64,000 nucleotides of DNA, from positions 9,974,857 through 10,038,856 of the forward strand of contig CM037878.1 of NCBI GenBank assembly GCA_021292165.1, written 5' to 3'. The translations under genes were made by a program, and so were the position numbers. The stretch comes from Shinisaurus crocodilurus. Lineage: Eukaryota; Chordata; Lepidosauria; Squamata; Shinisauridae. A model generated the notes under the pieces. The model was not told the origin of the DNA. It saw only the letters and a list, made by a program, of their open reading frames with translations, and ran no database searches. This document shows, in pieces, positions 31,242 to 42,072 of the stretch. Each line of letters starts with the position of its first letter. The stretch's first letter is position 1.

Positions 31242-31667
31242 GGTAGGGGGGAAAGGGTTAAACCTCCTTTCCCACATGCCACAGTTCCGATCCTTTTAAA
31301 GTAAAAGAAATAGGACCTGTTAAATGCACCCACAGCTTCCCTGGTCCACTTGAGCTTCAGGCACCTCGCTTGGTTTCTCTGTGCCGGGGCCGGCCGGCCC
31401 TCTTGACTGTGTGTGAATCGCACACACAGGGTGAGGTGAATCTTAGGGCTGTAACCCAGCCTAAAAGTTCTGGTGTGGGGGGGGGGAATGCCCAAAAAAA
31501 GTATGGGGGGGCAGTACATCTGGTTTGCAGGCCTTTTGAAGACAGCTCTGTAAACTGCTTTTTAATTATTTGTTTGTTTTTTAAAAATATATATATATAT
31601 CGAGGGGTAGAGAAAATTTAGGGAGGCGACTCCCCTTAGCCCACCTCTGGCTACAGGCCCAGGGGTG

Positions 31668-31912
31668 ACGGCAAATTTCATGGAGGAGAAGGCTATCTGT
31701 GGCTACTACTAGTCCTGACGGCTAGATGCTACCTCCAGTATCGGAGGCAGACCAGTTGCTGGGGAACGTGGGCGGGAGGGTGCTGTTGCACCCCTGTCCT
31801 GCTTGTGGGTTTCCCGCGGGCAGCAGGTCGGCCGCTGTGCGGACAGAACGCTGCACTAGATGGACCCTGGGTCTGATCCAGCATCTGGACTCTTCTTACG
31901 TTCTTACATTCA
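31668..31912 (+). mobile_element. CR1/L2-group LINE 3' end, copy 3
   Basis: 3' UTR with GGGAACGTGGGCGGGAGGGT and CGCTGCACTAGATGGACCC, ending TCTTCTTACGTTCTTAC. 5'-truncated. Confidence 0.75.
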
Positions 31913-31964
31913 GCCCCGGGTGTTAGATCCGCAAGGGGAGGCGAAGTAGAAACAGGTGCCAGCC

Positions 31965-32273
31965 CCTTTTATCCAATTTTCATACAGAACATCTACAACA
32001 AAAATACCTCAAGCCTTCCAGTACATTTGGATGCAATAAACTTACAAATATCCACCTATCACAAAACTGACTACTTTATGGCCGAAAAAGACTCCGGAAA
32101 AGGTGCCCAGCCAGATTTGTTCCTTTGAATGTTGGTTGGGGGGGGGGGGATTTACTTTGTTCTGATCTAATACAATTTCTGTAATGGATTAGATGTTTTG
32201 TTGGTTGTTCGGTTGTCTTGTATATGTTAAAATTCAAATAAACAAATTAAAAAGAAAGAAAGAAAGAAAGAAA
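31965..32273 (+). mobile_element. Possible L1-like 3' end with AAAG tail
   Basis: AT-rich sequence ending TTCAAATAAACAAATTAAAAAG and then (AAAG)n at 32250-32270 just downstream of NPPC. Weak resemblance to LINE 3' ends; the call rests mainly on tail structure. Confidence 0.4.
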
Positions 32274-32438
32274 CAGGTGCCAGCCATCACTTGAGGAGGA
32301 GTCCTCTTCAAGTGAGCAAGGAGAACGTGTGAACCGGCCAGTGACGCCCTTTTTGCAGTGTGGGGAGGGGCGGGGGCGGAACTGGCTGACCCCGTCCCAG
32401 CTGCCAACACCTCGCCCCGCGCCGCGCCGCGCTTGGCC

Positions 32439-32446
32439 ACTCACCG
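32439..32446 (-). other. NPPC: Candidate splice donor in the NPPC 3' UTR
   Basis: On the minus strand GGTGAGT occurs with its GT at 32444-32443, 37 nt after the stop codon. It matches the vertebrate donor consensus at nearly every position. A junction this close to the stop (under about 50 nt) should not trigger nonsense-mediated decay, so a spliced 3' UTR is plausible. No polyadenylation signal was seen immediately downstream to support an unspliced end. Confidence 0.5.
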
Positions 32447-32481
32447 CCGCTAGGTGTCGCCCGCCGGCCGCCCTCGACGGC

Positions 32482-32874
32482 TCAGCAGCCCAGGCCGCTC
32501 ATGGAGCCGATGCGGTCGAGCTTGAGGCCGAAGCAGCCCTTGGCCAGGCCCTTCTTGGAGAAGCCCTTGCTGCGCCGCGAGCCGCCGCCGCCGCCTCCTC
32601 CGCCGGCCCCGGCGTGGTGGTGCTCCGGGTGCGCCGCCCGCGCCCAGCCCGCCCGCGACTGCTTGGTGTCGGTGCGCAAGTCCCGCATCAGCCGCGACGT
32701 CGTCGAAGCCCCCGACGGCGACCCTTTGCCCTTCTGCTGCTGCTGCTGCTGCTTCGTGGTGCCGCCGCCGCCGCCGCCGCCGCCGCGCGCCGCGCCCGCC
32801 GCCGCGGGCCCCGACGACGCCTCCAGCAGCTCCGCCAGTTCGCGGCCCAGCGCCGCCGCGCTGCCGGAGGGGCT
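32482..32874 (-). CDS. NPPC: NPPC coding exon 2 (propeptide and mature CNP)
   Basis: This exon supplies residues 32-161 and the TGA stop. The acceptor is a pyrimidine-rich tract ending GCGCAG before AGCCCC. In order it encodes an ELAELLEA segment, a Gly8 run, TTK, a Gln6 run, an RLMR furin-type site, [15 protein letters not shown] (the counterpart of the start of mammalian CNP-53), a HHH patch, a second Gly8 run, a KK dibasic site, and the CNP-22 equivalent starting [15 protein letters not shown] and ending at Cys. The two cysteines enclose the 17-residue natriuretic-peptide ring and nothing follows the last Cys, which marks CNP rather than ANP or BNP. Odd points are Ala in place of the usual Ser at CNP-22 position 3 and low-complexity runs absent from the human protein. 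The furin-to-end segment is 66 residues rather than 53. Linker similarity points to the mammalian-type NPPC (CNP-4) paralogue. Confidence 0.95.
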   Translation of the reverse strand, partial: SPSGSAAALGRELAELLEASSGPAAAGAARGGGGGGGGTTKQQQQQQKGKGSPSGASTTSRLMRDLRTDTKQSRAGWARAAHPEHHHAGAGGGGGGGGSRRSKGFSKKGLAKGCFGLKLDRIGSMSGLGC

Positions 32875-34332
32875 CTGCGCGGAGGAAGCAAAAGAAGGGA
32901 GCGGGGAAGGGCGGAATGAATGGGGCTTCCTTCCATGGCACCACCAGTACCACCCGCCCACTCCCCGACGGGCCCCCGGGTTTCTTGCCTTCCCTCCGCC
33001 CGGGCATCACCTCGAGCAACGCCTCCGCGGCGGCAGGAGACTAGGGCGGAGGGGAAGACGGCAAGAAATGGGGGGCGCGGAGATTCGGCGGGGTAGGGGG
33101 AAAATGGGGGCTCCCATCAGAACCCCGGCCGCTCCTCCCAACACCTTGCTGGCTGGCTGCTGGCTGCTGCTACTTACTCAGCCTGTATCCCGGCGGTCAC
33201 CTCGAGGAATATGACCCCGCCCCGCCCCACCATTCGCAGGACCGCGAGGGCGAGAAATTAGGTGGGTGGGTGGGCGAGAAGATGGGGGAGCTACTACCCA
33301 AACCCACCTAACCAGTATCCCCCCTACTCAGTCTGGAGTCCCGGAGTTACCTCGAGGAATACCCGGGGTACTGGGAGGGGAGAGAAGGAAGACCCCCCCC
33401 CACTCCTCAAAAACGAGGGGAAACAAAAAGTGCCAGTTGAACATGGGGGGGGGGTGTTTCCGACGGGACCAGACCTCCCCAGATCAGGCCATCTGCGTAC
33501 ACCTCCGGAGTCACCTGGAGGGACGCGGAAAGGAGGATCGGCGGCTCGGTCATCCAGGGACAAGGACCAGCCCCCCCCCTTCCACCATCATCACCCACAG
33601 ATCTCCGCAGAGACACCCCCTTTCTGGCATCCATTCACTGCCAAACCCGAGGAACTGGAGGGCGCGCAGGATGGCTGGCCCCATGAACCGCCGCCCCGCC
33701 TGCCTCTGCTTCTGGGCCCCCGAATCTCTCCCCCCCCCCCCGCAGACCACGCGAGGTTATTCCCCGGTGCAAAGGAGCGTGCGGAGGCCACCCGTAGGTC
33801 CGCGCGCCGTGCCCTCTCAGCACCACCGGGCGATGGAAAGCAGCTCACGAGTTCCTCCGCCGCCGCCCCCCCCCCCGGAGAAAGGACGCTGGTGGAAAGA
33901 TAGCCCCTCTCGTCGTCGTCCCCCCGCCCCCAGTAGAAGGCAGCTCAGGCTAGACTAGACCGCCCCGTCGGGGATGGAATAGGTTGGGGCTCGAACGGGA
34001 GGGGGACTCCATCTCTCCATTAAGGGTCCCTAGGCAAGATCGCCCCCCCCCCAACTGACTCGCATGAATCCGGGTGAGCGGCCACGGGCGGCTGCGTTCT
34101 CACCATCGTTAATCCCGGATTAGCATTCCCAACTCTGCCCCATCCAGGGGCAAGCACCTGTTCATGAAAACCGCCCTGGGAAAGTGCTCGGAGCGGGGCA
34201 CCTAATCCGGGTTCTCCCGCGCCCAACGACCTCTCCCTGCGCCCGCCCGCCCGCGCACCCTTTCCCCCTCCGGCTGCTGGAGCCTCCCGGGGCAGCCCCC
34301 AAGCGCCCGCCCCGTCGCGTCTCCCGCCGTAC
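32875..34332 (-). other. NPPC: NPPC intron 1
   Basis: This 1458-bp intron joins the two coding exons in phase 0 with a GTACGG donor and a CAG acceptor. It is GC-rich, lies wholly in the CpG island, and contains several poly-C/poly-G runs (33391-33402, 33584-33592, 33730-33740). Long open frames on the plus strand here, such as 33262-33903, reflect GC content and resemble nothing recognisable. No transposon was recognised inside it, in contrast to the flanks. Confidence 0.85.
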
Positions 34333-34425
34333 CTTCTGCAGGTTCTGGGTCACCGGCTTCCCCTCCAAGCCGAGGGCGAGCAAGGCGAGGAAGAGTCCGC
34401 CAGCCACGACGTGCCAGATGTGCAT
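34333..34425 (-). CDS. NPPC: NPPC coding exon 1 (signal peptide and start of propeptide)
   Basis: This exon encodes the first 31 residues of C-type natriuretic peptide precursor. The start MHIWHVVAGG is followed by a leucine/alanine-rich hydrophobic core (residues 9-20) and an LEG-KP junction that fits signal peptidase cleavage just before Lys23, as in mammalian NPPC where the propeptide starts at AKP. The ATG has A at -3. The exon ends at AAG on a GTACGG donor (GT at 34332-34331), phase 0, matching the phase-0 acceptor of exon 2. The open frame beyond 34333 is intronic read-through. The product is a secreted hormone precursor; the mature peptide activates the guanylyl cyclase receptor NPR2 (family knowledge). 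The junction was chosen because both sites are canonical and the joined frame is continuous. Confidence 0.9.
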
Positions 34426-34654
34426 GCTGGGGTGCTGGGCGGCGGGGCGGAGCGCTGAAGGGGAGAAAAAGAAGCCGGAGGCGGCGGCACCGGCACCGGC
34501 GGACCCTCGACGGCCGGGCTGGCTGATGGAGGAGGACGAGCTGGGAGCGCTAATCTGGTGTAGCGATCGTGAGGACGCAGCGAGAAGAAGTGCGGCGCGC
34601 TCCGGTGCAGTGTGCCAAGCCTCGCGCTGCTGCTCCTCCGACGACCAGAAGCGC

Positions 34655-34750
34655 TCGGAGCGCCGGGATCGCCCTCGGCGCCTTTATAGCCAACCTGCCG
34701 GGTGATGTCATCCCCGCTCGCGGGGGGCGGGGCGGGGGGAGCGGGAGCCG
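34655..34750 (-). promoter_or_regulatory. NPPC: NPPC core promoter (TATA box, CRE-like site, GC boxes)
   Basis: Read on the minus strand, a TATAAA box lies at 34688-34683, placing transcription start near 34655 and giving a 5' UTR of about 230 nt. About 15 bp upstream is a CRE/AP-1-like TGACATCA (34710-34703). GC boxes follow in the GGGGCGGGGCGGGG tract at about 34724-34740. GC-rich elements and a CRE-type site are known controls of mammalian CNP genes; the assignment here is by motif and position only. Confidence 0.7.
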
Positions 34751-35000
34751 CCCCCCCCCCCGCTCACTCGCGCGGGGACTCTCGCCTGGACGGGGCGCGC
34801 GGAGGCGGCAGCCGCGGCTGGGGGAGGGGGCGCGCTGCGGACGCGCGTGGGGCCGCTGGGCAGCTGCGGGGGGAGGGGGGAGACTCGCCGGGCTCGCTCG
34901 GGGGAGGGGGGGGCTCCGTCCGTCCTCGTGGGCACAGAAGCCAAGGCGGCGCGGGCCCCGGGCGGGCAGCAACGGCGGTGCGCTCCAGGTATAAATCCCG

Positions 35001-35741
35001 GGATATGTTGGTGCGAGAGCACGGGGCTGCGTGTGTGTGCGTGCGTTTCTGTTTCTGCAAACTGTTTTTTTTAATTTTATTACACTGTCAAGGCGAAACG
35101 TGCATCGAACATCAGTTAATGCATCACTAATTTACAATCCGCCATACACAACTGAGATAATCACCCGAGGAGCAGTATATATATATATATATATTCCATA
35201 AGATTTGCATCTTTAAATCACAGAAAGAAGCAGTGCTTGGACTGAACACATCTAGTGCAACAAGTATATGTTGCGATAATCACCCCTCCTTTCCCAAGCG
35301 GATGCCTTGGATGGCAACTCCCATCATTCCCCCGTGATGGCCAGTGAGTGACCCAGGGCGAGGGGCCACCCGCGCCTCATTGCTTCAGCTTTTAAAATCC
35401 ACCGCTGCTTCTGCAAAAGCTCGCCGAGAAGCTCCCCGGAACCCCCCTCCGCTCGCCTTTGCCTGCGCTTTCAAGGCGACCTGGCGCCGTGGCCCGCCCC
35501 GTCCTCGCAGCCGGCATCACCCCCCCCCCAGCCCCGACTTTACCTGATGGAGGGAGATTACAGATTCCCCGTGTCTCTCTCCCTGGGGATATATATGGGG
35601 GTTCCCCGGCCTCACGGGCAGATGGAGGCATCGCAGGGCTTGGGGTCTTTCAGAGCCAGAGCCCTTTAATTTGGTCCAAGGCCCTTTGGTAGCTGGGGGG
35701 GGGGGGAACCAGATAAACCACTCTTCCACTAATCTTCCTCA
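35001..35741. other. Upstream flank of NPPC, no gene recognised
   Basis: A TA run at 35177-35193 and AT-rich DNA containing ATTTGCATCTTTAAATCACAG; could hold distal regulatory sites, but none can be shown. 36130-36825 is also blank except a short dispersed repeat (CTTACTTCTGAGTGAACA at 36469). Confidence 0.35.
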
Positions 35742-36125
35742 AAATGAGGGGGCTTGAGATGTACTTCCAAATGGTGAAGAATACTCAGGAAGCTGAAATG
35801 TGGTACACGTGGATAGCACAGGAACCCCCTGATGATGACAAGAAATGGTTTGAAAGGTTTGGACCTTTGTACATCTGCTCGCTCGCTCAATGCGGGACTC
35901 ATTTTGTCTCGCAAAATGGCTACGCCGCTCCCCCATGTTTGCTAGGAAAGTGAAATTTGGTTGCCACCACCTGATTTGCAGTAAAGGTCTCACTTTTTGA
36001 GATCTCTCCCTAGAAAGGTGGGATAAGACGCTACAGTACTTCCAGACCACTAGAAAGCTGAAATCGGGTAGACACAGAGAGCCCAAGACACGATGGTGAC
36101 TCGAAACGTCTGGAAAGGAGATGTT
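35742..36125 (+). repeat. Region with diverged internal repeat upstream of NPPC
   Basis: AAGCTGAAATGTGGTACACGTGG ... GAAATGGTTTGAAAGG (about 35790-35860) and AAGCTGAAATCGGGTAGACAC ... CGAAACGTCTGGAAAGG (about 36055-36118) look like two diverged copies of one module. Origin unknown. Confidence 0.45.
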
Positions 36126-36828
36126 TTTGATAATATTGTGCGCCGACACTACATCCGTGATCCCATATATGTGGACACGTGAGGCTGCCTTTGACCGTGT
36201 CCGATGCCGCCCTGGCTCCATCTCGCCCTGCACGATCTCTGGCCTGACAGCCGGCGTCTCCCCAAGCAAGCAAGGTCTCCAGCAGAGGTCTTTCCCCGAT
36301 CTGCGAGATTTCTCTTTCCGATCCGATCCGCGGTGATGCCGGGGAATTTTACACGCGGGATCTTCTCCCTGCAGAACCCCTCTGCTCTTCCAAGGGCGGC
36401 GACAAAGTCTAGGAGCAATCCTAGACTCGTTTACCTGGGAGTAAGCCCCTCTGAACTCAGGGGGGACTTACTTCTGAGTGAACAAACATGCACATTGCAC
36501 TGTTAGTGAGGGAACCGGGTGAGGCAGAGTGACAGAACCGCAGCTTTTCATGGGCCTTGCGCCGCCCCGCAAGCCTACGACAGTAAAGCACATTCAGGGG
36601 CTGAGTGCTGCTGATGGGGGGGGGGTGAGAAAATCGGAGATGTGTGACACTGGGCACAACAACAGCCTTGAGCAGGAGCAGTCTATCTGAGCAGTGCAAA
36701 AAGGAGATCTGAGACCATTCTTAATCCACCAGCAGCAGTGGCACCAAGAGGAGAGCACACAGAGCTAGGAATCCTGCCCAGGTGTAGGACAGGCTAGCTA
36801 GACACTGCATTGAGTGCCTTCCTCTTTT

Positions 36829-36830
<2 letters not shown>

Positions 36831-36884
<54 letters not shown>
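36831..36884. repeat. (TG)n(AG)n microsatellite
   Basis: TG block followed by AG block. Confidence 0.96.
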
Positions 36885-36885
<1 letters not shown>

Positions 36886-37030
36886 ACCTGCCTTGAGTGC
36901 CATTTTTTTTTTTTGTCAAAAGGCAGGGTATTAATCAAATCGATCGAATGAATAAAAAGATCTGTGTGATTCCTGATTAGTGTTTAATTTCCAAAAGGAT
37001 GGACAATGGGAGTTTAGCAGTGTCATCCTA

Positions 37031-37200
37031 ATCCAGGGGCACTGAACTTCAGACCCATGGGCCAACGCCACTTGGGTCCAGATCTGGCCCTCCAGGATTT
37101 CCCAAAGGGTCCCACACCCCTTTCCCCTGACCACCCGTTCTTTGGTGGTTTCCTAGCTTTTGCAACCAGTATTCCCCCCCCCCCCGCCGCCCCCAAAGTT
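37031..37200. repeat. Dispersed repeat shared with 14862-15040
   Basis: Both regions read roughly GGGGcactgaactTCAGacC, then TGGGCCAA, and later CTTTGGTGGTTTCCTAGCTTTTGC before a C-run. Possibly a hAT relic. Confidence 0.5.
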
Positions 37201-37204
37201 GGTA

Positions 37205-37395
37205 CACCTCTGCTAAGGCTCACTTACTGGCAAAAAGAGCTTTGCACTAAAACATGTCGGTGTTTGGGGTATTTTGGGCCCTCCCCTTTTGCCTTTGCCT
37301 CTACCCACCACTGGAATCCCCCCCCCCCTCCCCGAGCTTCTCAAAATAGAATTTGGCCCTCTGGCTGAAAGAGGTTCGACACTCCTGGTGTAACC
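37205..37395. mobile_element. Family K repeat, copy 2 (reversed)
   Basis: Reversed match to 18374-18445 (CTCTGGCTGAAAGAGGTTCG ... CACTCCTG). Sequence to the left (CAAAAAGAGCTTTGC) may belong to it. Confidence 0.45.
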
Positions 37396-37903
37396 CTGTC
37401 CATGACTACTAAAGGAAATAAGTGTGGATGCATGCTTACCTGAGAGAGTGACACCAAACACAGTGGGGCTTACTTCTGAGTAGACATGAATAGGATTGCA
37501 CGGTAGGTCTGTTTTGAGACTGCGCTCTTTGATCCGGAAGCCCTTCTCCTGATACGTGAAGACTCTGTAGCTAAATGGAACTTCCTTATTCAGAGGCACT
37601 CTACCTGTGAACACGGGGGGGGGGGGACCTATTGGCTCCATACCCTACTTGTGGGCTTCCCAGAGGGCGGGGGCGGGGCAGAGTCTGCTGTTCGAAGCAA
37701 AGAAGTCCAAAATCCCACTGGGCATACCCAAGACTTGGGGTGTGCCCACTGTAAGTCTCTGGATCCCAGCCAAAGTTGCAAACTCAGGGCTGTATCCAAC
37801 AGGTTGTGTCCAGTGTTAGTCTAACTTAAGTCCCATTCATTTCAAAGGGTCTACTGTGCTCTAATCAATTCGACCCTACTTTAAGCAGGACTGGTGTTTT
37901 GTG

Positions 37904-38158
37904 TACGTCATGCCTTGGATTGAGAGCATAATTCGTTCCGGAAACGTGCTTGTAATCCAAAACACTCTTATATCAAAACGAAATTCCCCCAAAAAAATTT
38001 GTACAGAGATTTTTAATTTAAGCCGTACTACAGCACTTGTATTGCAAGACGTCGCTTGTATATCAAGTAAAAAAAAATATTAAATAAATATTTAAAAATT
38101 GGCTTGTCTTGCAAAACGCTCTCAAACCAAGTTACTTGCAATCCAAGGTATTACTGTA
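37904..38158 (+). mobile_element. Tigger-like MITE family F, copy 1
   Basis: TA-flanked element whose start CGTCATGCCTTGGATTG and end CAATCCAAGGTATTACTG are inverted repeats, with AATTCGTTCCGGAAACG inside. TIRs beginning CAGTAATACC/CAGTCATGCC and the TA target fit TcMar-Tigger elements. Non-coding. Confidence 0.75.
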
Positions 38159-38351
38159 TGTGTTATACTCCAAGACCCATCCAGGAGAATCCAAGTTCAG
38201 TTCCTGATCTCATATTTCCTGTAAATGTAAAATCACACAGAGCTCCCTAGCTGGATTTTATAAGGTGTAAAAATCAATAAATCCACCAGACTGATAGGGA
38301 TCTCGGCTTCTTTGCATGTGTAAGGGAACCTTGGAAAATGAAAAATTACAC

Positions 38352-38477
38352 CAGCCTTCCCAAAGCTGGTGCTCTCCAGATGTTTTGGACTACAATCCCC
38401 ACAACTGGCCAGGCTGATTGAGGATTGTGGGAGCTGTAGTCCCACAGATCTGGAGGGCGCCGGGTTGGGGAAGGCAG
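38352..38477. mobile_element. Fold-back MITE family I, copy 1
   Basis: CAGCCTTCCCAAAGCTGG at left and GGGTTGGGGAAGGCAG at right, with CTCCAGATGTTTTGGACTAC and its complement inside. Non-coding. Confidence 0.75.
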
Positions 38478-40163
38478 ACCTCCACGAAGGACGATGTAGA
38501 ATCAGGACATGCAGAGCAGATCAAGGCTGAGATTTCTTAAAATCTTTCACTGGTGTCCAATAAATGACACCATCAAACATATTTTATAACCTTTTTTCAG
38601 ATCATTTGCAGATTCTGGTAAACCAAATATATTGCTAACCTTTCAAGCATATTGAAGCACCCAAAGAAGCCAGCAGACAGCTCTTAAAACTAACGAGGCG
38701 CGCCTGGGGATTTTAATAGTTATTTTATAAATTCTGATTACGACTCAGGCAGATGTATGAAGTCACCCAGATGAGGTCGAAGCCTTAGAGCACTTTTTTT
38801 TTTTTAATGCAGCCTCCACAGGGAGGAACAAAACAGATTTCTTGGCCCTGTTATGAGGAAATGCCCTGGGAGGTCATCAGACCAGTACCTGAAACACTTT
38901 CTGGCAGGACATGTAAACCAACAACAGAGGCAGTGGCTAAGTTACTTTTTTCTGTACTAAGGACTCATAAGGCAATTCTTCCATCATAAATGTAACTTCA
39001 ATAGTAGGATCTTGTTTTTGGTTATCTTAAGATGTTTTAAACTGGTGTATGTTTTAATAATGTTTGTTGTTGTATAACGATTTAATGATTGTGTTTTTAT
39101 CCATTTAATGATGTCCAATATTGTTTTTGTTGGGTCCGTGACCGTGTAATAAAAATTGATTGATATATCCCAGATGAGCTCCTCCCCTGACCCTGCCAAA
39201 TGTGGGATATATATTTTTTTGGTGCTATATTAGTTTGAAGCTTTATATGATGTTATGATTGTATTTTAAAACGGACATTTCTCCCAGGCCGAGTTTCTAT
39301 GCAATGAAAGATGGAGTTAGGCGAAAAAGCAGACCAGTGAACAAGCAGAGCCAAAATTCCTTACAAGTGTCCATTGACATGGACACACCCTACCTGCTCC
39401 ATCAATGCAAGCACAGAGTTGAGTAAGATTGCTTGCACCTGAGGCCAGCTACTGAGTTTGTTTTGCCCCTCCCCTGATCCAGGTACTTGTCTGGGGAGCC
39501 GCCTCGCAAGAGGCATGAGCTGAACGGCCAGAGCTAAAGGGCTCTCATCCTGAGGAGTGGATAACAGAAGCGGAACTAATCATCATAGCCATCTAAGCCC
39601 TTCTGCTTTGCACCCTGCTGGAGGTCCTCTCAATTCAAGGGGACCTCATTGGGTGGTGGGGCTTCTCTCCTTTGCATCAAGCTGATTGCTGGTGCAGCTG
39701 CCATGACCCCCAGCCCTTGAGAGCCTTCCAGTATGAGGTATAGGCTTCTTCCTTGGGGGTAAGACAGTCGGTGCCTTCTTCAGGCCCTCCCAGCCAGAGG
39801 ACACAGCCCTGCCATTGTCCCCTGGCTCAGGGTATGAGTCCCTGGCAGAGCCTCCATCTCCCCAGCCTCGCAGAAGTTGCAGACTACAAAATCAGTGGAG
39901 GGCACTTTAACACTCCCATCAGCTCCTGCAGGATGGACACAGCTGACCACACCGCCCGAAGGGCCTTGTCAGCCCACATAAAGCTACAGTTGGCTTTAGC
40001 TCTCTGCTGAGACAACATCCTCCTATTGTCCTAGTAGGAGAGAGTTCCAGCCAGCAGGTCCTACCTTTTTCCTGCCTCAAGGGACACAGTAGCAATCAAA
40101 TCCCTGCTTGATACAGGCCAGGTCATTATTTTAGGACCCGGGGTTAGTTTAAGTCCTGCTGTC
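38478..40163. other. No gene recognised
   Basis: 39000-39240 resembles a degenerate LINE 3' end (AT-rich, TTAATGATTGTGTTTTTATC). The rest is mixed unique sequence. Confidence 0.4.
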
Positions 40164-40730
40164 TTATAGAATCATAGAAAACTTGTAGAGTTGGAAGGGG
40201 CCTATAAGGCCATCGAGTCCAACACCCTGCTCAGTGCAGGAACCCAAGTCAAAGCATCCCTGACAGATGGCTGTCCAGCTGCACCTTGAATGCCTCCAGA
40301 GTGGGAGAGCCCACCACCTCCCTAGGTAGTTGGTTGGTTCCATTGTCTTATTGCTCTAACAGTCAGGAAATTTTTCCTGATGTTTAGGTGGAATCTGGGT
40401 TCCTGTAACTTGAGCCCATTATTCAGTGTCCTGCAAACTGGGATGAATGAGAAGAGATCCTGGCCCTCCTCTGTGTGACATCCCTTCAAGTACTGGAAGA
40501 GTGCGATCGTATCTCCCCTCAGTCTCTTCTTCTGAAGGCTAAACATGCCCAGTTCTTTCAGTCTCTCCTCATAGGGCCTTGTTTCCAGTCCCTTTATCAT
40601 CCTTGTTGCCCTCCTCTGAACCCTCTCCAGTTTGTCTACATCCTTCTGAAAGTGTGGTGCCCAGAACTGGACGCAATACTCAAGATGAGACCTAACCAGT
40701 GCCAAGTAAAGGGGAATTATCACTTCACAC
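40164..40730 (-). mobile_element. 5'-truncated CR1 fragment
   Basis: Minus strand: the tail and 3' UTR at 40164-40260 lead into the ORF2 C-terminus (open 40723-40322), ending at the [11 protein letters not shown] position. It carries more changes than the 23-kb copy, including a loss of frame near the ORF end (a small duplication in the GGTTGGTT region near 40331). It is not coding-competent. Confidence 0.88.
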
Positions 40731-41933
40731 GAACTTCCAGCCCTCAGTCCAGGAAATAGGGTGTGTTAGCAATTCAACCCTGACTCTGCCTATAGGTGAG
40801 TTTGTCCCTGATTCTATGTAATTGTTGTTTAGGGGTTAGCTGGAAAATCTCAGTGAGAGAGAGACAGACAGGGCAAGAAGCTTTTGTAACATTTTCAGGC
40901 ATTGTGGATTTAATGCTTCCCTTTTCCTCTGGGTTGTTCCTTGGTGCCAAAATAAAAAAATTGGCACAACTTTCCCATAATTGGTGTGGCACCTTAAAGG
41001 CTAACACATTTTTTTCTGGCATACTTTTAAATTGCACATTGTTTTGATTGCCAGCCATCACCTTGGGAGCTGTGATAGCAGAAAGAAAAGCAGCAGTCCA
41101 GAAATATACAAGATAAGTCCCCGCCCCCAGGTACTTACAAACTGAGAAGCACCTGCTGGAGCATTACGGCATCCTCCCTTCCTGGAATATGTGTTGGAAT
41201 ATAGTATCAGAGATGCAGCCAGGAACTGGGGCGGAGTCCTTGCTAGCTCCACCCATTTGGGCTATGTCACCACCTTTAAATTGCCACGGGAATCTTTCTT
41301 CTCATTCACCCACCCACCCACTAGCATGGAAGAGTGTACAGTGAGTCATTGTCAGCACGGGTTTTATAGCTTCTCACATGAGATACAAAGTCCAGTATTA
41401 GAGTGGCGGACACCATCACGTATATAACCAACATATGTAGTGCGAGGGATGGAGTTGTTTTTATGAATCGCATAGGTCATGTCATCCCTGTTAACGTGGC
41501 ACTTTGGCAGGATCGCAGAAGCAATGATTTGCCGGTGATTGCCGCCATTGCCATTTCCTCCGATTCTTTCTCCTGTGGTCAAGATGGCAGCTGGTGATTC
41601 TCTGCGACAACCCACTTTACACCAGGCGAAGTAATCCGAGGGAGAGACGAGTAAATTGCCCATGGCCACAGGGCGGAGTACAAACTGGTTGGCCGTTGCC
41701 CTGCCATCTGGCGAGGAGAGTCTTCGCAAGTATGAGATGCAGATAGAACTCGGTAACCTCCCCTGTGTTGTGTGAGTCAGCCTCATCGAAGCCAGTGGAA
41801 CAAAGGGGCTAACCTACAAGCAGCGGTCTAGCGGAGCCAGGCCTAGCAGGGTGGATGTGCGAGGGCATTTTCATTAACAGGGATGCTGAAGTCATCTGCC
41901 ACCTTCCCGCAGATTTCCCTGTTCCCTCTAAGC

Positions 41934-42072
41934 CAGTGTTCTCCAACCTTGGGTCCCCAGAGATTTTTGGCCTACAACTCCCAGCATGCCTACAACTCCC
42001 AGCATAGCTGGCTGGGGCATGCTGGGAGTTGTAGGCCAAAAACCTCCGGGGACCCAAGGTTGGAGAACACTG
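41934..42072. mobile_element. hAT MITE family A copy 9
   Basis: Complete but with an internal tandem duplication of CTACAACTCCCAGCAT at the centre. Flanks CTCTAAGC / CTCTCAGC match at 7 of 8 positions. Confidence 0.9.

Larger units (their letters stand above)
32380..35000. promoter_or_regulatory. CpG island covering NPPC
   Basis: CpG-dense DNA (many GCGC, CGCC and CGGC runs) extends from just after the NPPC stop through its promoter and about 300 bp further upstream. No MITE, SINE or LINE was recognised in it. The GCC/GGC and CTG trinucleotide runs at 32577-32600, 32737-32755 and 32760-32790 encode the Gly and Gln runs of the propeptide. Confidence 0.8.

Noticed and set aside
32329..33214. 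Long plus-strand open frames (196 and 237 residues) across NPPC
   Set aside because: They are shadows of the minus-strand NPPC exon in GC-rich DNA; arginine/proline-rich with no domain.
33262..33958. 213- and 230-residue open frames in the NPPC intron
   Set aside because: Two overlapping frames of equal length in GC-rich DNA with no recognisable motif or codon structure.
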